A DNA stretch of 64,000 nt from the NCBI RefSeq assembly GCF_002798405.1, contig NZ_PGGV01000018.1, forward strand, positions 1 through 64,000, read 5' to 3'. The notes beneath the pieces are model-generated. The model was not told the origin of the DNA and did not search any database. It saw only the letters and a list, made by a program, of their open reading frames with translations. The translations under genes and the position numbers were made by a program. This DNA is from Glycomyces xiaoerkulensis (GTDB taxonomy: Bacteria > Actinomycetota > Actinomycetes > Mycobacteriales > Micromonosporaceae). How positions within the stretch are numbered: position 1 is the first letter of the stretch; each line of letters starts with the position of its first letter. This document shows, piece after piece, positions 35,872 to 44,487 of this stretch.

Positions 35872-36024
35872 CGTTGCCGCCCTTCCGTTTGTGAGGATTT
35901 TTATAGGATCTCAATATGCGAGACCTAGCGCTCAACTGTAACGGAAGGTTATCCTCGTCACAAGACGGCCAACCGCCGTTCCCGAAACGCGCCGGGACAA
36001 CATCCCGGACATGGAGGTGCGAAC
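35872..36024. promoter_or_regulatory. Divergent control region of the lysine catabolism cluster
   Basis: A 153-bp region between kdd and kamA. Plus-strand candidates are TTGTGA (35889-35894) and CAATAT (35912-35917), 17 apart; the minus strand has TATAAA near 35900-35905. A partly symmetric site GAGACCTAGCGCTC (35920-35933) and a 9-bp inverted pair CCTTCCGTT/AACGGAAGG (35881-35889, 35940-35948) could bind a regulator, perhaps the MarR protein at 38366. A GGAGG precedes the kamA GTG. Confidence 0.5.
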
Positions 36025-37506
36025 GTGACCGACCGAACCAGCGGTGATCAACGACCCGCCGTGATCGAGCAGCCGTACCAGTACCGGCGGAGGATCCTCG
36101 CCGAGCCCGACTGGTCGCGGTTCCCCGGGTGGCGGGACGTCACCTCCGAGGAGTGGGCCTCGGCGCAGTGGCAGCGGGCGCACTGCGTCAAGAACGTGAA
36201 GCAGTTGCGGTCGCTGATGGGCGACCGGCTCGCCGACGGGTTCTACGACGACCTCGACCGCGACATGCGCGAGCGGGCGACGATGTCGATGCTGCTGCCG
36301 CCCCAGATGCTCAACACGATGGTGCCGGAGGCCGAGGAGACCGCGCCCGGGTCGTGGACCGAGGCGTTCTACGCCGACCCGATCCGCCGCTACATGCTCC
36401 CGGTGGCCTCCGACCGGCTGGCCGAGTGGCCCTCGCACCCGTTCGCCACCCGCGACTCGCTGCACGAGCACGATATGTGGGCGGTCGAGGGCCTGACCCA
36501 CCGCTACCCCACCAAGGTGCTGGCCGAGCTCCTGTCGACCTGCCCGCAGTACTGCGGGCACTGCACCCGCATGGACCTGGTCGGCAACTCCACCCCGACG
36601 GTCGACAAGCGGCGCATGGCGCTCAAACCGGTCGACCGGCAGACGGCGATCCTGGACTACCTCCGGGAGCACCCGGGCGTGCGCGACGTGGTCGTCTCCG
36701 GCGGCGACGTGGCCAACATGCCGTGGAAGCAACTGGAGCGGTTCCTGGACGCGCTGCTGGAGATCGAGACCATCCGCGACATCCGGTTGGCGACCAAGGC
36801 GCTCATGGGCCTGCCGCAGCACTGGCTGCAGGACGAGATCGTCGACGGCATGGGCCGGGTCGCCAAACGCGCCGCCGAGCAGGGCGTGAACCTCGCGATC
36901 CACACCCACGTCAACCACGTCAACTCCGTGACCCCGGCCGTGGCGAGGGCCGCGGCGGCGATGCTGGAGGCGGGCGTGCGGGACGTGCGCAACCAGGGCG
37001 TGCTCATGCGCGGGGTCAACGACTCGCCCGAGGCGCTGCTGGACCTCTGCTTCGCGATGCAGGGCGAGGCGAACATCCTGCCGTACTACTTCTACATGTG
37101 CGACATGATCCCCAACTCCGAGCACTGGCGGACCTCGGTGGCGCGGGCGCAGGACCTGCAGCACGCGCTCATGGGCTACCTCCCCGGCTACGCCACGCCC
37201 CGGATCATCTGCGACGTGCCGATGGTCGGCAAGCGCTGGGTCCACCAGTTGTCCGAATACGACCGGGAGCTGGGCATCTCCTACTGGACCAAGAACTACC
37301 GGACCAGCCTGGAGGCCGACGACCCCGACGCGCTGACCCGCCGCTACCCGTACTACGACCCGATCGACACCCTCCCCCGGGCCGGCCGGGAGTGGTGGCG
37401 GCGCATGGATCCGCCCGAGGAGGTCAGGGCCGCCGGGGACGAGGCGGCGGCGCGCTCGCGCGAGGCCAGCGAGAAGCAGGACCGGCCGACCGGGGCCCGA
37501 CCATGA
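36025..37506 (+). CDS. kamA: Lysine 2,3-aminomutase
   Basis: A 493-residue radical SAM/PLP enzyme converting L-lysine to L-beta-lysine. The cluster motif is CPQYCGHC (Cys173, 177, 180). Asp360 (YMCDM) and Asp397 (IICDVP) are 37 residues apart, as are Asp293 and Asp330 that hold the side-chain amine in clostridial KamA, and Lys403 in VGKRW lies where the PLP lysine belongs. These residues support true lysine specificity, unlike the paralogue at 2848. It starts the plus-strand unit; kce overlaps its stop by ATGA. Confidence 0.95.
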   Translation: MTDRTSGDQRPAVIEQPYQYRRRILAEPDWSRFPGWRDVTSEEWASAQWQRAHCVKNVKQLRSLMGDRLADGFYDDLDRDMRERATMSMLLPPQMLNTMVPEAEETAPGSWTEAFYADPIRRYMLPVASDRLAEWPSHPFATRDSLHEHDMWAVEGLTHRYPTKVLAELLSTCPQYCGHCTRMDLVGNSTPTVDKRRMALKPVDRQTAILDYLREHPGVRDVVVSGGDVANMPWKQLERFLDALLEIETIRDIRLATKALMGLPQHWLQDEIVDGMGRVAKRAAEQGVNLAIHTHVNHVNSVTPAVARAAAAMLEAGVRDVRNQGVLMRGVNDSPEALLDLCFAMQGEANILPYYFYMCDMIPNSEHWRTSVARAQDLQHALMGYLPGYATPRIICDVPMVGKRWVHQLSEYDRELGISYWTKNYRTSLEADDPDALTRRYPYYDPIDTLPRAGREWWRRMDPPEEVRAAGDEAAARSREASEKQDRPTGARP

Positions 37507-38342
37507 GCGGGACGCTCATCACCGTGGCGCCGACCGGGGCCGAGGTCGACAAGGAGCAGGTCCCGGCGCTGCCGACCACGCTCGAGGAACTGGTGTCGGC
37601 CGCGATCGAGTGCGAGCGCGCCGGGGCGGCGATGGTCCACGTGCACATCCGCGACGACGCGTCCGGACCCACTCTGGACCTGGGTCGGCTGCGCGATACG
37701 GTTGCGGCGCTGCGCGAATCGACGAATCTGGTCGTGCAGCTCTCGACCGGCGGGGCGGTCACCGATGCGGAGGGTGATCGCCTCGCGGTGCTCGAGGCGG
37801 CCCCGGACATGGCCTCGTGCACCATGGGCACGGTGAATTTCGGCGACGGCGTGTTCATGAACCGCTGGGAGTTCATCGTGGAGCTGCACGAGCGGATGCG
37901 GGACCGGGCGGTGGTCCCCGAGTACGAGTTGTTCGACCTGGGCCACCTGCCGTCGCTGGAGCGCCTGCTCGAGCGGCACGGGCTGCCGTTCGGCGCTCAC
38001 GTGCACGTCGACTTCGTGCTGGGCGTGCCCGGAGGAGCGGCCGGGGACGCGGCGACGGTGACCGCTTTCGCCGAGGCGGTCCGGCGGTACCTGCCGGAGG
38101 GGACCACGTTCTCGGCCACGGGAATCGGCAGGACGACGCTGCCGGTCATGCTGGCCTCGCTGGCCCACGGCGGGCACCTGCGGGTGGGCATGGAGGACAC
38201 GGTGTCGTTCGCGCGGCGGACGCCGGTGACCGGCAACGGCCAGTTGGTGCGCCGGGCGGCCGAGGCCGCCGAACTGGCGCAGCGCCCGCCGATGGCGGCC
38301 GCCGAGGCCCGCAGGCTGCTGGGCCTGCGCGACGCCGACTGA
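37503..38342 (+). CDS. kce: 3-keto-5-aminohexanoate cleavage enzyme
   Basis: A 279-residue BKACE (DUF849) TIM-barrel enzyme. With acetyl-CoA it cleaves 5-amino-3-oxohexanoate to acetoacetate and L-3-aminobutyryl-CoA. HVHIRD (His46, His48) near the N-terminus and HVHVDFVLG provide zinc and catalytic residues, and GMEDTV is a typical C-terminal signature. ATGA overlap with kamA shows coupling. Its context makes Kce, rather than another BKACE activity, likely. Confidence 0.94.
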   Translation: MSGTLITVAPTGAEVDKEQVPALPTTLEELVSAAIECERAGAAMVHVHIRDDASGPTLDLGRLRDTVAALRESTNLVVQLSTGGAVTDAEGDRLAVLEAAPDMASCTMGTVNFGDGVFMNRWEFIVELHERMRDRAVVPEYELFDLGHLPSLERLLERHGLPFGAHVHVDFVLGVPGGAAGDAATVTAFAEAVRRYLPEGTTFSATGIGRTTLPVMLASLAHGGHLRVGMEDTVSFARRTPVTGNGQLVRRAAEAAELAQRPPMAAAEARRLLGLRDAD

Positions 38343-38365
38343 CCTGCCCGGCCCTGTTCTGCGGC

Positions 38366-38803
38366 TCAGCGCGGCTTGCGCAGGGACCGTTCGATGTTCT
38401 CGGACATGATGGAGAGGTTGCGGATGGTCTCGGCGTACTGCTCGGGGCTCAACCCGGTGAGGATGGTCTCGCGGGCCCGGTCGATCCGGGCCGCGACCCT
38501 CTGGTAGGCGTCGAACCCGTCGTCGGTGAGGCTCAGCAGGATCGGTCCCCGCTTGACCCAGCCGCGGGTCACCAGGCCGTCCGATCCGTCGAGGACCTCC
38601 TCGAGCGCGATGCCCTCGCCGTCCCAGAACGGCTCCAGGGCCTCGTCCAGGTCGTCGGGGGTGCGCGCGCCCACGTAGAGCACGTTGAGCACCTGCCAGT
38701 GGCGGCGGCCCAGGTTCAAGCCCTCGAGGCTGGCCTCGAAGTGGCGTTCCATGAGGTTGTGAAGGTGCTTGAGCCAGTATCCGATCGGCTTGGGCGTATC
38801 CAT
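38366..38803 (-). CDS. MarR-family regulator
   Basis: A 145-residue winged-helix protein. The N-terminal helix pair MDTPKPIGYWLKHLHNLMERHFEASLEGLNLGRRHWQVLNVL and the wing GWVKRGPILLSLTDDGFDAYQRVAARIDRARETILTGLSPEQ match the MarR fold. It is convergent with kce at a 23-base distance and is the only regulator next to the lysine genes, so it is a candidate for controlling them or an exporter; direct evidence is lacking. Confidence 0.82.
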   Translation of the reverse strand: MDTPKPIGYWLKHLHNLMERHFEASLEGLNLGRRHWQVLNVLYVGARTPDDLDEALEPFWDGEGIALEEVLDGSDGLVTRGWVKRGPILLSLTDDGFDAYQRVAARIDRARETILTGLSPEQYAETIRNLSIMSENIERSLRKPR

Positions 38804-38830
38804 GGCGCTTACTTTCGTGTTGCTGAGGCG

Positions 38831-38862
38831 GTCGCAGGCGGCTCAGCGCCCGCCGATGCGAC
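38831..38862. promoter_or_regulatory. Inverted repeat upstream of the MarR gene
   Basis: GTCGCAGGCGG (38831-38841) and CCGCCGATGCGAC (38850-38862) form a nested inverted repeat about 30 bases upstream of the MarR start: outer arms GTCGCA/TGCGAC and inner GGCGG/CCGCC. It may be an autoregulatory operator or a hairpin in the 5' leader. Confidence 0.4.
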
Positions 38863-38972
38863 AACCGTAGTCGAGGTGATCGGGATGCCCGGTGCCGACC
38901 AGGTGCGAAACCCGGGCCGGGCGACCGTTCGCGAGCCTCGGACGGGGCGCCGGACTCCGGTATGGTGCAGCA

Positions 38973-39611
38973 GTGAACACTTCTCGGGTAACGGCCGCCG
39001 ATGTCGACCTGGCGGTCGACGTGGCCGTATACCTGCTCCAGCGGGCGGAGACCGACGCCTGGGACTACCGGGCGGGCCCGCTGAAGTGGACCTGCTGGGA
39101 GACGGTCGATCACATCGCCGACGTGCTCCTCGCCTACGCCTTCCAGATGGGGCCGCGGCATCCCCCGCTGAACCGGGACGTGCCGGTCCTGGTCGAGCCG
39201 CGCCGCAGCGGCGGACCGGAGTCCGCGCTGGTCGCCGACCGCAGCGCCGGGCCGCCGGGGCTGCTGCAGGTGCTGGAGGCCGCCGCGGGTCTGCTGAGCG
39301 CCGTGGTCCGCACCGCGCCCGAGGACGTCCGGGCTTTTCACTCCATGGGTATCGCCGACCCCGAAGGCTTCGCGGCCATGGGCGTGGTCGAGATCCTGGT
39401 GCACACCGAGGACGTCAGCAGCGGGCTCGACCTGGCGTGGCGCCCGCCCGCCGAACTGTGCGAGCGGGTGCTCGGCAGGCTCTTCCCGGACGCCCCGACC
39501 GGTGCCGAGCCGTGGCCGACCCTGCTGTGGGCCACCGGCAGAGGCTCGCTGCCCGGGCACCCGAGGCAGGCCAAGTGGCGCTGGTGGGCCGCTCCCGAAG
39601 GCGAACGCTAG
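38973..39611 (+). CDS. Maleylpyruvate isomerase N-terminal/DinB-like protein
   Basis: A 212-residue DinB-fold protein: LAVDVAVYLLQRAETDAWDYRAGPLKWTCWETVDHIADVLLAYAFQMGP with metal histidine HIAD, then EILVHTEDVSSGLDL with a second histidine. Many actinobacterial members are mycothiol-dependent metalloenzymes; the reaction here is unknown. The GTG start at 38973 has TATGGT (38961-38966) six bases upstream, the leaderless pattern. Its stop lies one base from that of the convergent serpin gene. Confidence 0.82.
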   Translation: MNTSRVTAADVDLAVDVAVYLLQRAETDAWDYRAGPLKWTCWETVDHIADVLLAYAFQMGPRHPPLNRDVPVLVEPRRSGGPESALVADRSAGPPGLLQVLEAAAGLLSAVVRTAPEDVRAFHSMGIADPEGFAAMGVVEILVHTEDVSSGLDLAWRPPAELCERVLGRLFPDAPTGAEPWPTLLWATGRGSLPGHPRQAKWRWWAAPEGER

Positions 39612-39612
39612 A

Positions 39613-40830
39613 TCAGTCCTCGAGTTCGGGTTCGTCGACCCAGCCGGCGACGAGGATCAGCCCCGAAGGGCGGTGCCGGGCCAGATAGGCGAAGGGCCGG
39701 TCGATACCGAACGTGGCCCGGACGCGGCGGTGCCGGGCCTTCGGCGGCACGGCGGCGCCGGCCAAGGCCATCGCGACGGTGGTGACGGCGGCGGCCTTGA
39801 ACCCGGTGGCGCTGAAGACGGCGGTGCAGGCCTGCCTGGCCTGGCTCACGTAGGTCCGCTGCGCCGCCAGCCGCTCGAAATCAGCGCTGTCCTCATCGGA
39901 CGCCCGGACCAGGCCGAGCGCGGCCGCGTCCTCGAACAGGTCGAGGTCGGCCGCGACCGAGAACCGGACCGCCTCGACGGCGACCTCCGGCCCCTGCTGC
40001 GGCTCGTGATGCCGGTACTCGGTGACCGCGACGCCCGGAGCCCGCTCCCCCACCGCCAGCTCGGTGGCGGCCGAACGGCCCCAGTCCGGGTCGCCCGCGG
40101 CGTCGACGGCCGACGACAGCACCTGGTGGGGCGAGAGGTCGTCCCGGCCGAGCGCCAGCAGCACGTCGATGTCGTCGCGGCCGGGCACGGTGAGGACCGA
40201 CGCCTCGTCGGTCACGCGGAGCACGTCGTCGAAGACGGTGGCCTCCAGGGCCCGGCACTGCCCCAGATCGGCCCACGGGCCGGAGCGGAAGCGGCGCGGC
40301 AGGTCGCGGAACTCGGTGACCCACGCCGTGTCGACCAGCAGGGCGCCGGCCAGCAGCAGGTCGACCTTGTCCCCGAGGTCGACCGGCATCCGATCGATCA
40401 TGCCGTCGGTGTTCCGGGAGGCCCAGGCGTCGAGCTCGGCCTTGTCGGCTTCGGCCTCGCCGGTGAGCGAGCCGACCGCCTCGGCCGGGAGCGCGGCGGT
40501 CCAGTCGGGGTCGAGGGCCAGGCGGGAGCCGGCCCAGACGCCCAGGGCGAGCCGGATGCCCGACGCCGCCCCGGCGGCGCCTATGAGCGCGGCCGCGACC
40601 TCCTCGGCGCGGTCGGCGTCCACTCCGGCGGCGGTGAGCAGCTCCTCGCGGGTCAGGCCGGTCGCGCCGCACGCGAGCGCAGTCAGCAGCGGCCAGACGC
40701 CGAGCGCCGAGGCCGCCGCGGGCACCTCCTCGCGCGAGGTGAGCCACCGGCGGGTGAGTTCGTTGGCCGCCTCGATCTCCGCGGCCCGCAGTGCTTGCTC
40801 GAGCGTGGTCTTGCCGTTGCTGGAGCTCAT
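39613..40830 (-). CDS. Serpin-like protease inhibitor
   Basis: A 405-residue bacterial serpin without a signal peptide. LGVWPLLTALACGATGLTREELLTAAG is the helix B-like region, and RPFAYLARHRPSGLILVAGWVDEPE is the classical C-terminal serpin ending. The reactive loop region GFKAAAVTTVAMALAG has an Ala-rich hinge, consistent with an inhibitor; P1 would be alanine by alignment, suggesting elastase- or subtilisin-like targets, though a phenylalanine replaces the usual small P14 residue. ATG 40830 has TAGAGT (40843-40838) seven bases upstream, so it is leaderless. Confidence 0.83.
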   Translation of the reverse strand: MSSSNGKTTLEQALRAAEIEAANELTRRWLTSREEVPAAASALGVWPLLTALACGATGLTREELLTAAGVDADRAEEVAAALIGAAGAASGIRLALGVWAGSRLALDPDWTAALPAEAVGSLTGEAEADKAELDAWASRNTDGMIDRMPVDLGDKVDLLLAGALLVDTAWVTEFRDLPRRFRSGPWADLGQCRALEATVFDDVLRVTDEASVLTVPGRDDIDVLLALGRDDLSPHQVLSSAVDAAGDPDWGRSAATELAVGERAPGVAVTEYRHHEPQQGPEVAVEAVRFSVAADLDLFEDAAALGLVRASDEDSADFERLAAQRTYVSQARQACTAVFSATGFKAAAVTTVAMALAGAAVPPKARHRRVRATFGIDRPFAYLARHRPSGLILVAGWVDEPELED

Positions 40831-41009
40831 GGTTCGGACTCTATCGCAGGACCGCTCGGGGATAAATCGCTTGCGCGCCGGTCCGCGATCGTTTAGGTTG
40901 CCTGCCATCGAAGTCCGACGAGAAGGGGACCGGGAGACCACGATGCGCCGAACCACGGAGAGCCGCACGCCAGGCCACCGGATCGACCACGTGAGGACTT
41001 CGCACCGCC

Positions 41010-42926
41010 GTGAACTTCTTGAACCTGGGGATACTCGCGCACGTCGACGCCGGTAAAACCAGTCTGACCGAACGGCTGCTGTACGACGCCGGGATCATCG
41101 ACCGGATCGGCAGCGTCGACCGCGGCAGCACCCAGACCGACTCCTCGGAGCTGGAGCGGCGCCGCGGGATCACCATCCAGTCGGCGGTGGTCGCGTTCGC
41201 CCTCGGCGACCTGACCGTCAACCTGATCGACACGCCCGGGCACACCGATTTCATCGCCGAGGTCGAACGCGCGCTGCACGTCCTCGACGGCGCGGTCCTG
41301 GTGGTCTCGGCCGTCGAGGGCGTCCAGGCGCAGACCCGGGCACTGATGCGGACGCTGCTGCGGCTGGGCGTGCCGACGATCCTGTTCGTCAACAAGATCG
41401 ACCGCCCCGGCGCCCGGCAGGACGAGCTGCTGGCCGACATCGCCGGGAAGCTGGCGCCGGGCATCCTGCCGATGGGCGGGGTGCGCGCCATCGGGACCGC
41501 CGCAGCCGAGGTGCGGCCCTACGACTTCGGGCGCCCGGAGCGGTTCGAGCGGGCCGCCGAGGTGCTGGCGGAGGGGAGCGAGGAGTTCCTGGCCGCCTAT
41601 CTGGAGCAGTCCGACCCGGCGGCCGGATTGGACTGGGAGGCGGAACTGGCGGCCCAGACCCGGCGGACCGCCGCACATCCGGTCTACTTCGGATCGGCGG
41701 TGACCGGCGCCGGCGTTCCGGCCCTGACCGAAGGAATCAGGCGGTTCCTGCCGACGCCCGCGCCCGATCCCGGCGGTCCGGCGAGGGGGACGGTGTTCAA
41801 GGTCGAACACGGGTCCGCCGGGCGGCGACTGGCCTATGTGCGCCTGCGCAGCGGGACACTGCGTCCGCGGGCGCGCGTGACCGCCTACCGGAGGGACGCC
41901 GAGGGCGCCGTCACTTCCCACTCGGGCAAGGTGACGGCGGTGGAGGTGTTCGACCGCGGCGCCGGCACGGTGGGCGGCGCGGCCCCGCCCGGCGGCATCG
42001 CAAAGGTCGGGGGCCTGAGCGACATCAGGATCGGCGACGCGATCGGCTCGGCCTCCGAGCTGGCCGACGGCGGCCTGTTCACGCCGCCGACACTGGAGAC
42101 GGTGGTGCGCCCGGTCGACCCGGCCGAACGGATCGGGCTCAACCGGGCCCTGGCGAGCCTGGCCGAGCGCGATCCGCTGGTGGACCCGCACCTCGACGGG
42201 CTGGCCGACCACATCGCCGTCCGCCTCTACGGCGAGGTGCAGAAGGAGGTCGTGGCCGCGCTGCTGGACGAGGAGTTCGGCATCGAGGTCGAGTTCGAGC
42301 AGAGCCGGGCGATCCACATCGAGCGGCCGAACCGGACCGTGACGGCCCTGCACGAGATCGGCCGGTGGCAGACCACGCCCTACATCGCGACGGTGGGCCT
42401 GCGACTGGAACCGGGCGAGCCGGGCTCGGGACTGCGGTACGTCCTGGAGGTCGAGCGCGGATCGCTGACGCGGGCGCTGCGCAACGCCGTCGAATCGACG
42501 GTGCACCAGGTGCTGCGGCGCGGACGGTACGGCTGGGCGGTGACCGACTGCCGGGTGGCCCTCACCGCCACCGGCTACATCGGACGAGTGAGCAAGGCCG
42601 GCGACTTCCGGGAGGTCACCAGGTTCCTCTTGGAGGGCATGCTGGAGGAGGCGGGCACGACGGTGCACGAACCGGTCAACCGCTTCGACCTGGAGTTCCC
42701 CAGCGGGACCGGCAACGCGGTACTGGCCGCACTGCGGGACTGCGCGGCGCAGATCAAGGGCCGGTTCGCGGCCGGGGGCACCGGATACCTGCGGGGCGCG
42801 ATGGCGACCGAGATGGTCCACGGCTTCCGGGCGCGCCTGCCGACGCTGACCCAGGGCCGGGCGGTGTTCGTGACCGAGCTGGACCACTACCGGCCGGTGC
42901 GCGGCACGCCGCCCGAGCGCGCCTGA
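41010..42926 (+). CDS. TetM/OtrA-type ribosomal protection GTPase
   Basis: A 638-residue EF-G-like GTPase: G1 LAHVDAGKTSLTERLLY, G3 DTPGHTDF and G4 NKID, then domains II-V ending MVHGFRARLPTLTQG. It belongs to the tetracycline ribosomal protection family that removes the drug from the ribosome. Many soil actinomycetes, including non-producers, carry OtrA-like copies. GTG 41010 follows GAGGA. No other antibiotic gene is adjacent, so it may serve intrinsic resistance or a housekeeping role. Confidence 0.9.
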   Translation: MNFLNLGILAHVDAGKTSLTERLLYDAGIIDRIGSVDRGSTQTDSSELERRRGITIQSAVVAFALGDLTVNLIDTPGHTDFIAEVERALHVLDGAVLVVSAVEGVQAQTRALMRTLLRLGVPTILFVNKIDRPGARQDELLADIAGKLAPGILPMGGVRAIGTAAAEVRPYDFGRPERFERAAEVLAEGSEEFLAAYLEQSDPAAGLDWEAELAAQTRRTAAHPVYFGSAVTGAGVPALTEGIRRFLPTPAPDPGGPARGTVFKVEHGSAGRRLAYVRLRSGTLRPRARVTAYRRDAEGAVTSHSGKVTAVEVFDRGAGTVGGAAPPGGIAKVGGLSDIRIGDAIGSASELADGGLFTPPTLETVVRPVDPAERIGLNRALASLAERDPLVDPHLDGLADHIAVRLYGEVQKEVVAALLDEEFGIEVEFEQSRAIHIERPNRTVTALHEIGRWQTTPYIATVGLRLEPGEPGSGLRYVLEVERGSLTRALRNAVESTVHQVLRRGRYGWAVTDCRVALTATGYIGRVSKAGDFREVTRFLLEGMLEEAGTTVHEPVNRFDLEFPSGTGNAVLAALRDCAAQIKGRFAAGGTGYLRGAMATEMVHGFRARLPTLTQGRAVFVTELDHYRPVRGTPPERA

Positions 42927-42995
42927 GCGGAACCGCCCCAGCCGGGGGCCGGCTGTGCCAATCTGATTGCAGAGCACACGTGACCAGGCGAGGAG

Positions 42996-44186
42996 GTGAC
43001 CGGCATCGAATCCGCCGACGTCATCGTGGTCGGGGCCGGCATCATCGGCGCGGCCTGCGCCGAGGCACTCAGCGCCGCCGGACTGCGGGTGCTCGTCGTC
43101 GACCGGCGCGCCCCCGCCGACGCGACCACCGCTTCCGGCGAGGGCGACGTGCTCGTCTCCGACAAGCCCCCCGGCCCGCGCCTCGACCTGGGCCGGGAAT
43201 CGCTGCGGCGCTGGCCCCGGCTGCTCGATCGCCTGCGCGAGGAGCTCGGGGATCGGCTCGGCGACGTCGAATGGGATCCCACGGGCGGCCTGGCGGTCGC
43301 CACCACCGGCGAATCCGCCGAATCACTCGCGGCCTTCGCCGCCCGGCAGCGCGAGGCCGGACTCCGCGTCGAAGACCTCGATCCTCACCGGGCCCGCGAA
43401 CTCGAGCCGCTGCTCACCGCCGACCTGACCGCCGCCGCCCGCTACCCCGACGACGCTCGGCTCCAACCCGTGCCGGCCGCCACCGCGATGCTGGCGGCCG
43501 TGCGCGCCCGCGGCGGCGAGGTCCGCGGCGGCGTCGAGGCCACCGGACTGGTCACGAGCGACTCCGGCGCGGCCGTCGGCGTCCGCCGCAGCACCGACGG
43601 CATGCCGTGCGGGGCGGTCGTGAACGCCTGCGGCCCTTGGGCCGGACGGTTCTCGATCGCCGCCGGAGCGCCCATCGACGTCGTCCCCCGGCACGGGACG
43701 GTCCTGGTCACCGCGCCGCTGCCGGAGCGCGTGCGGCACAAGGTCTACGACTGCGGCTACGTCGAGGCCGTCTCCGGCGTCGAGGGCGGCGTGCGGACCT
43801 CGCCGGTGGTCGAGTCCACTCGGTCCGGGTCCGTCCTGATCGGTTCGAGCCGCCGGTTCACCGGCTTCGACGACAACCTGGAGGTCTCTGAGCTGCGGGC
43901 GCTGGCGCGCGGCGCCGTCCGGCTCTTCCCGGCGCTGGCGCGGGCCACCGTCATGAGCGCCTACGGCGGCTTCCGGCCCTGGACCCCCGACCGCCTCCCG
44001 GTCATCGGCGCCGATCCGCGCGTACCGGGCCTGTGGCACGCCGCCGGCCACGAAGGGGCCGGGATCGGCCTGGCCGCGGCCACCGGCCGCCTCCTGGCCG
44101 ATCTGTTCACCGGCGCCGAACCCGCGGTCGATCCGCGTCCGTACCGGGTCGACCGGCCCGAGATCATGATGGAGGTGGGCCCTTGA
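42996..44186 (+). CDS. FAD-dependent amino acid oxidase (HcnC/hydroxyproline dehydrogenase-like)
   Basis: A 396-residue DAO-family flavoprotein: ADVIVVGAGIIGAACAEALSAAGLRVLVVDRR is the FAD Rossmann motif, and GGFRPWTPDRLPVIGADPRVPGLWHAAGHEGAGIGLAAATGRLLADL the C-terminal signature. With the 2Fe-2S and pyridine-nucleotide-disulfide-like partners downstream it resembles HcnABC, opine oxidase and D-hydroxyproline or L-proline dehydrogenase complexes. The start is odd: GTG 42996 lies inside the perfect AGGAGGTGA, whereas an in-frame ATC at 43005 has ideal spacing. Confidence 0.86.
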   Translation: MTGIESADVIVVGAGIIGAACAEALSAAGLRVLVVDRRAPADATTASGEGDVLVSDKPPGPRLDLGRESLRRWPRLLDRLREELGDRLGDVEWDPTGGLAVATTGESAESLAAFAARQREAGLRVEDLDPHRARELEPLLTADLTAAARYPDDARLQPVPAATAMLAAVRARGGEVRGGVEATGLVTSDSGAAVGVRRSTDGMPCGAVVNACGPWAGRFSIAAGAPIDVVPRHGTVLVTAPLPERVRHKVYDCGYVEAVSGVEGGVRTSPVVESTRSGSVLIGSSRRFTGFDDNLEVSELRALARGAVRLFPALARATVMSAYGGFRPWTPDRLPVIGADPRVPGLWHAAGHEGAGIGLAAATGRLLADLFTGAEPAVDPRPYRVDRPEIMMEVGP

Positions 44187-44229
44187 CGCCCCTGCCGGAA
44201 CAGGTTGTCGAGCGGAGTCGGGATCGACG

Positions 44230-44487
44230 ATGAGAGTAAGCGTCGACGGGATCGAGACGGAGGCGATGCCGGGGCAGACCGTCGCCGGTCTGCTGCTGGC
44301 GATGGGGCGCGACTCCTGGCGCACCACCCGGGTCCGGGGCCGCCCGCGCGGACTGTTCTGCGGCATCGGGGTCTGCCACGACTGCCTGGTCCGGGTGAAC
44401 GGCGTGCGGGACGTGCGGGCCTGTGTGCGCGTCCTCACCAAGGGTGACCGGGTGCAGTCGCAGGACGACGAAGGAACGCGGCCGTGA
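44230..44487 (+). CDS. 2Fe-2S ferredoxin-like subunit (HcnA-like)
   Basis: An 85-residue ferredoxin-type subunit. The cluster cysteines appear in LFCGIGVCHDCLVRVNGVRDVRACV, the pattern of the small subunit of heterotrimeric amino-acid or opine oxidases. The N-terminal VDGIETEAMPGQTVAGLLLAMG is the usual beta-grasp. It overlaps the next gene by four bases (44484-44487), so electron transfer partners are made together. Confidence 0.9.
   Translation: MRVSVDGIETEAMPGQTVAGLLLAMGRDSWRTTRVRGRPRGLFCGIGVCHDCLVRVNGVRDVRACVRVLTKGDRVQSQDDEGTRP

Noticed and set aside
39893-40747. Frame overlapping the serpin gene on the same strand
   Set aside because: Shifted frame rich in Arg/Gly with no domain; the serpin frame carries clear family motifs.
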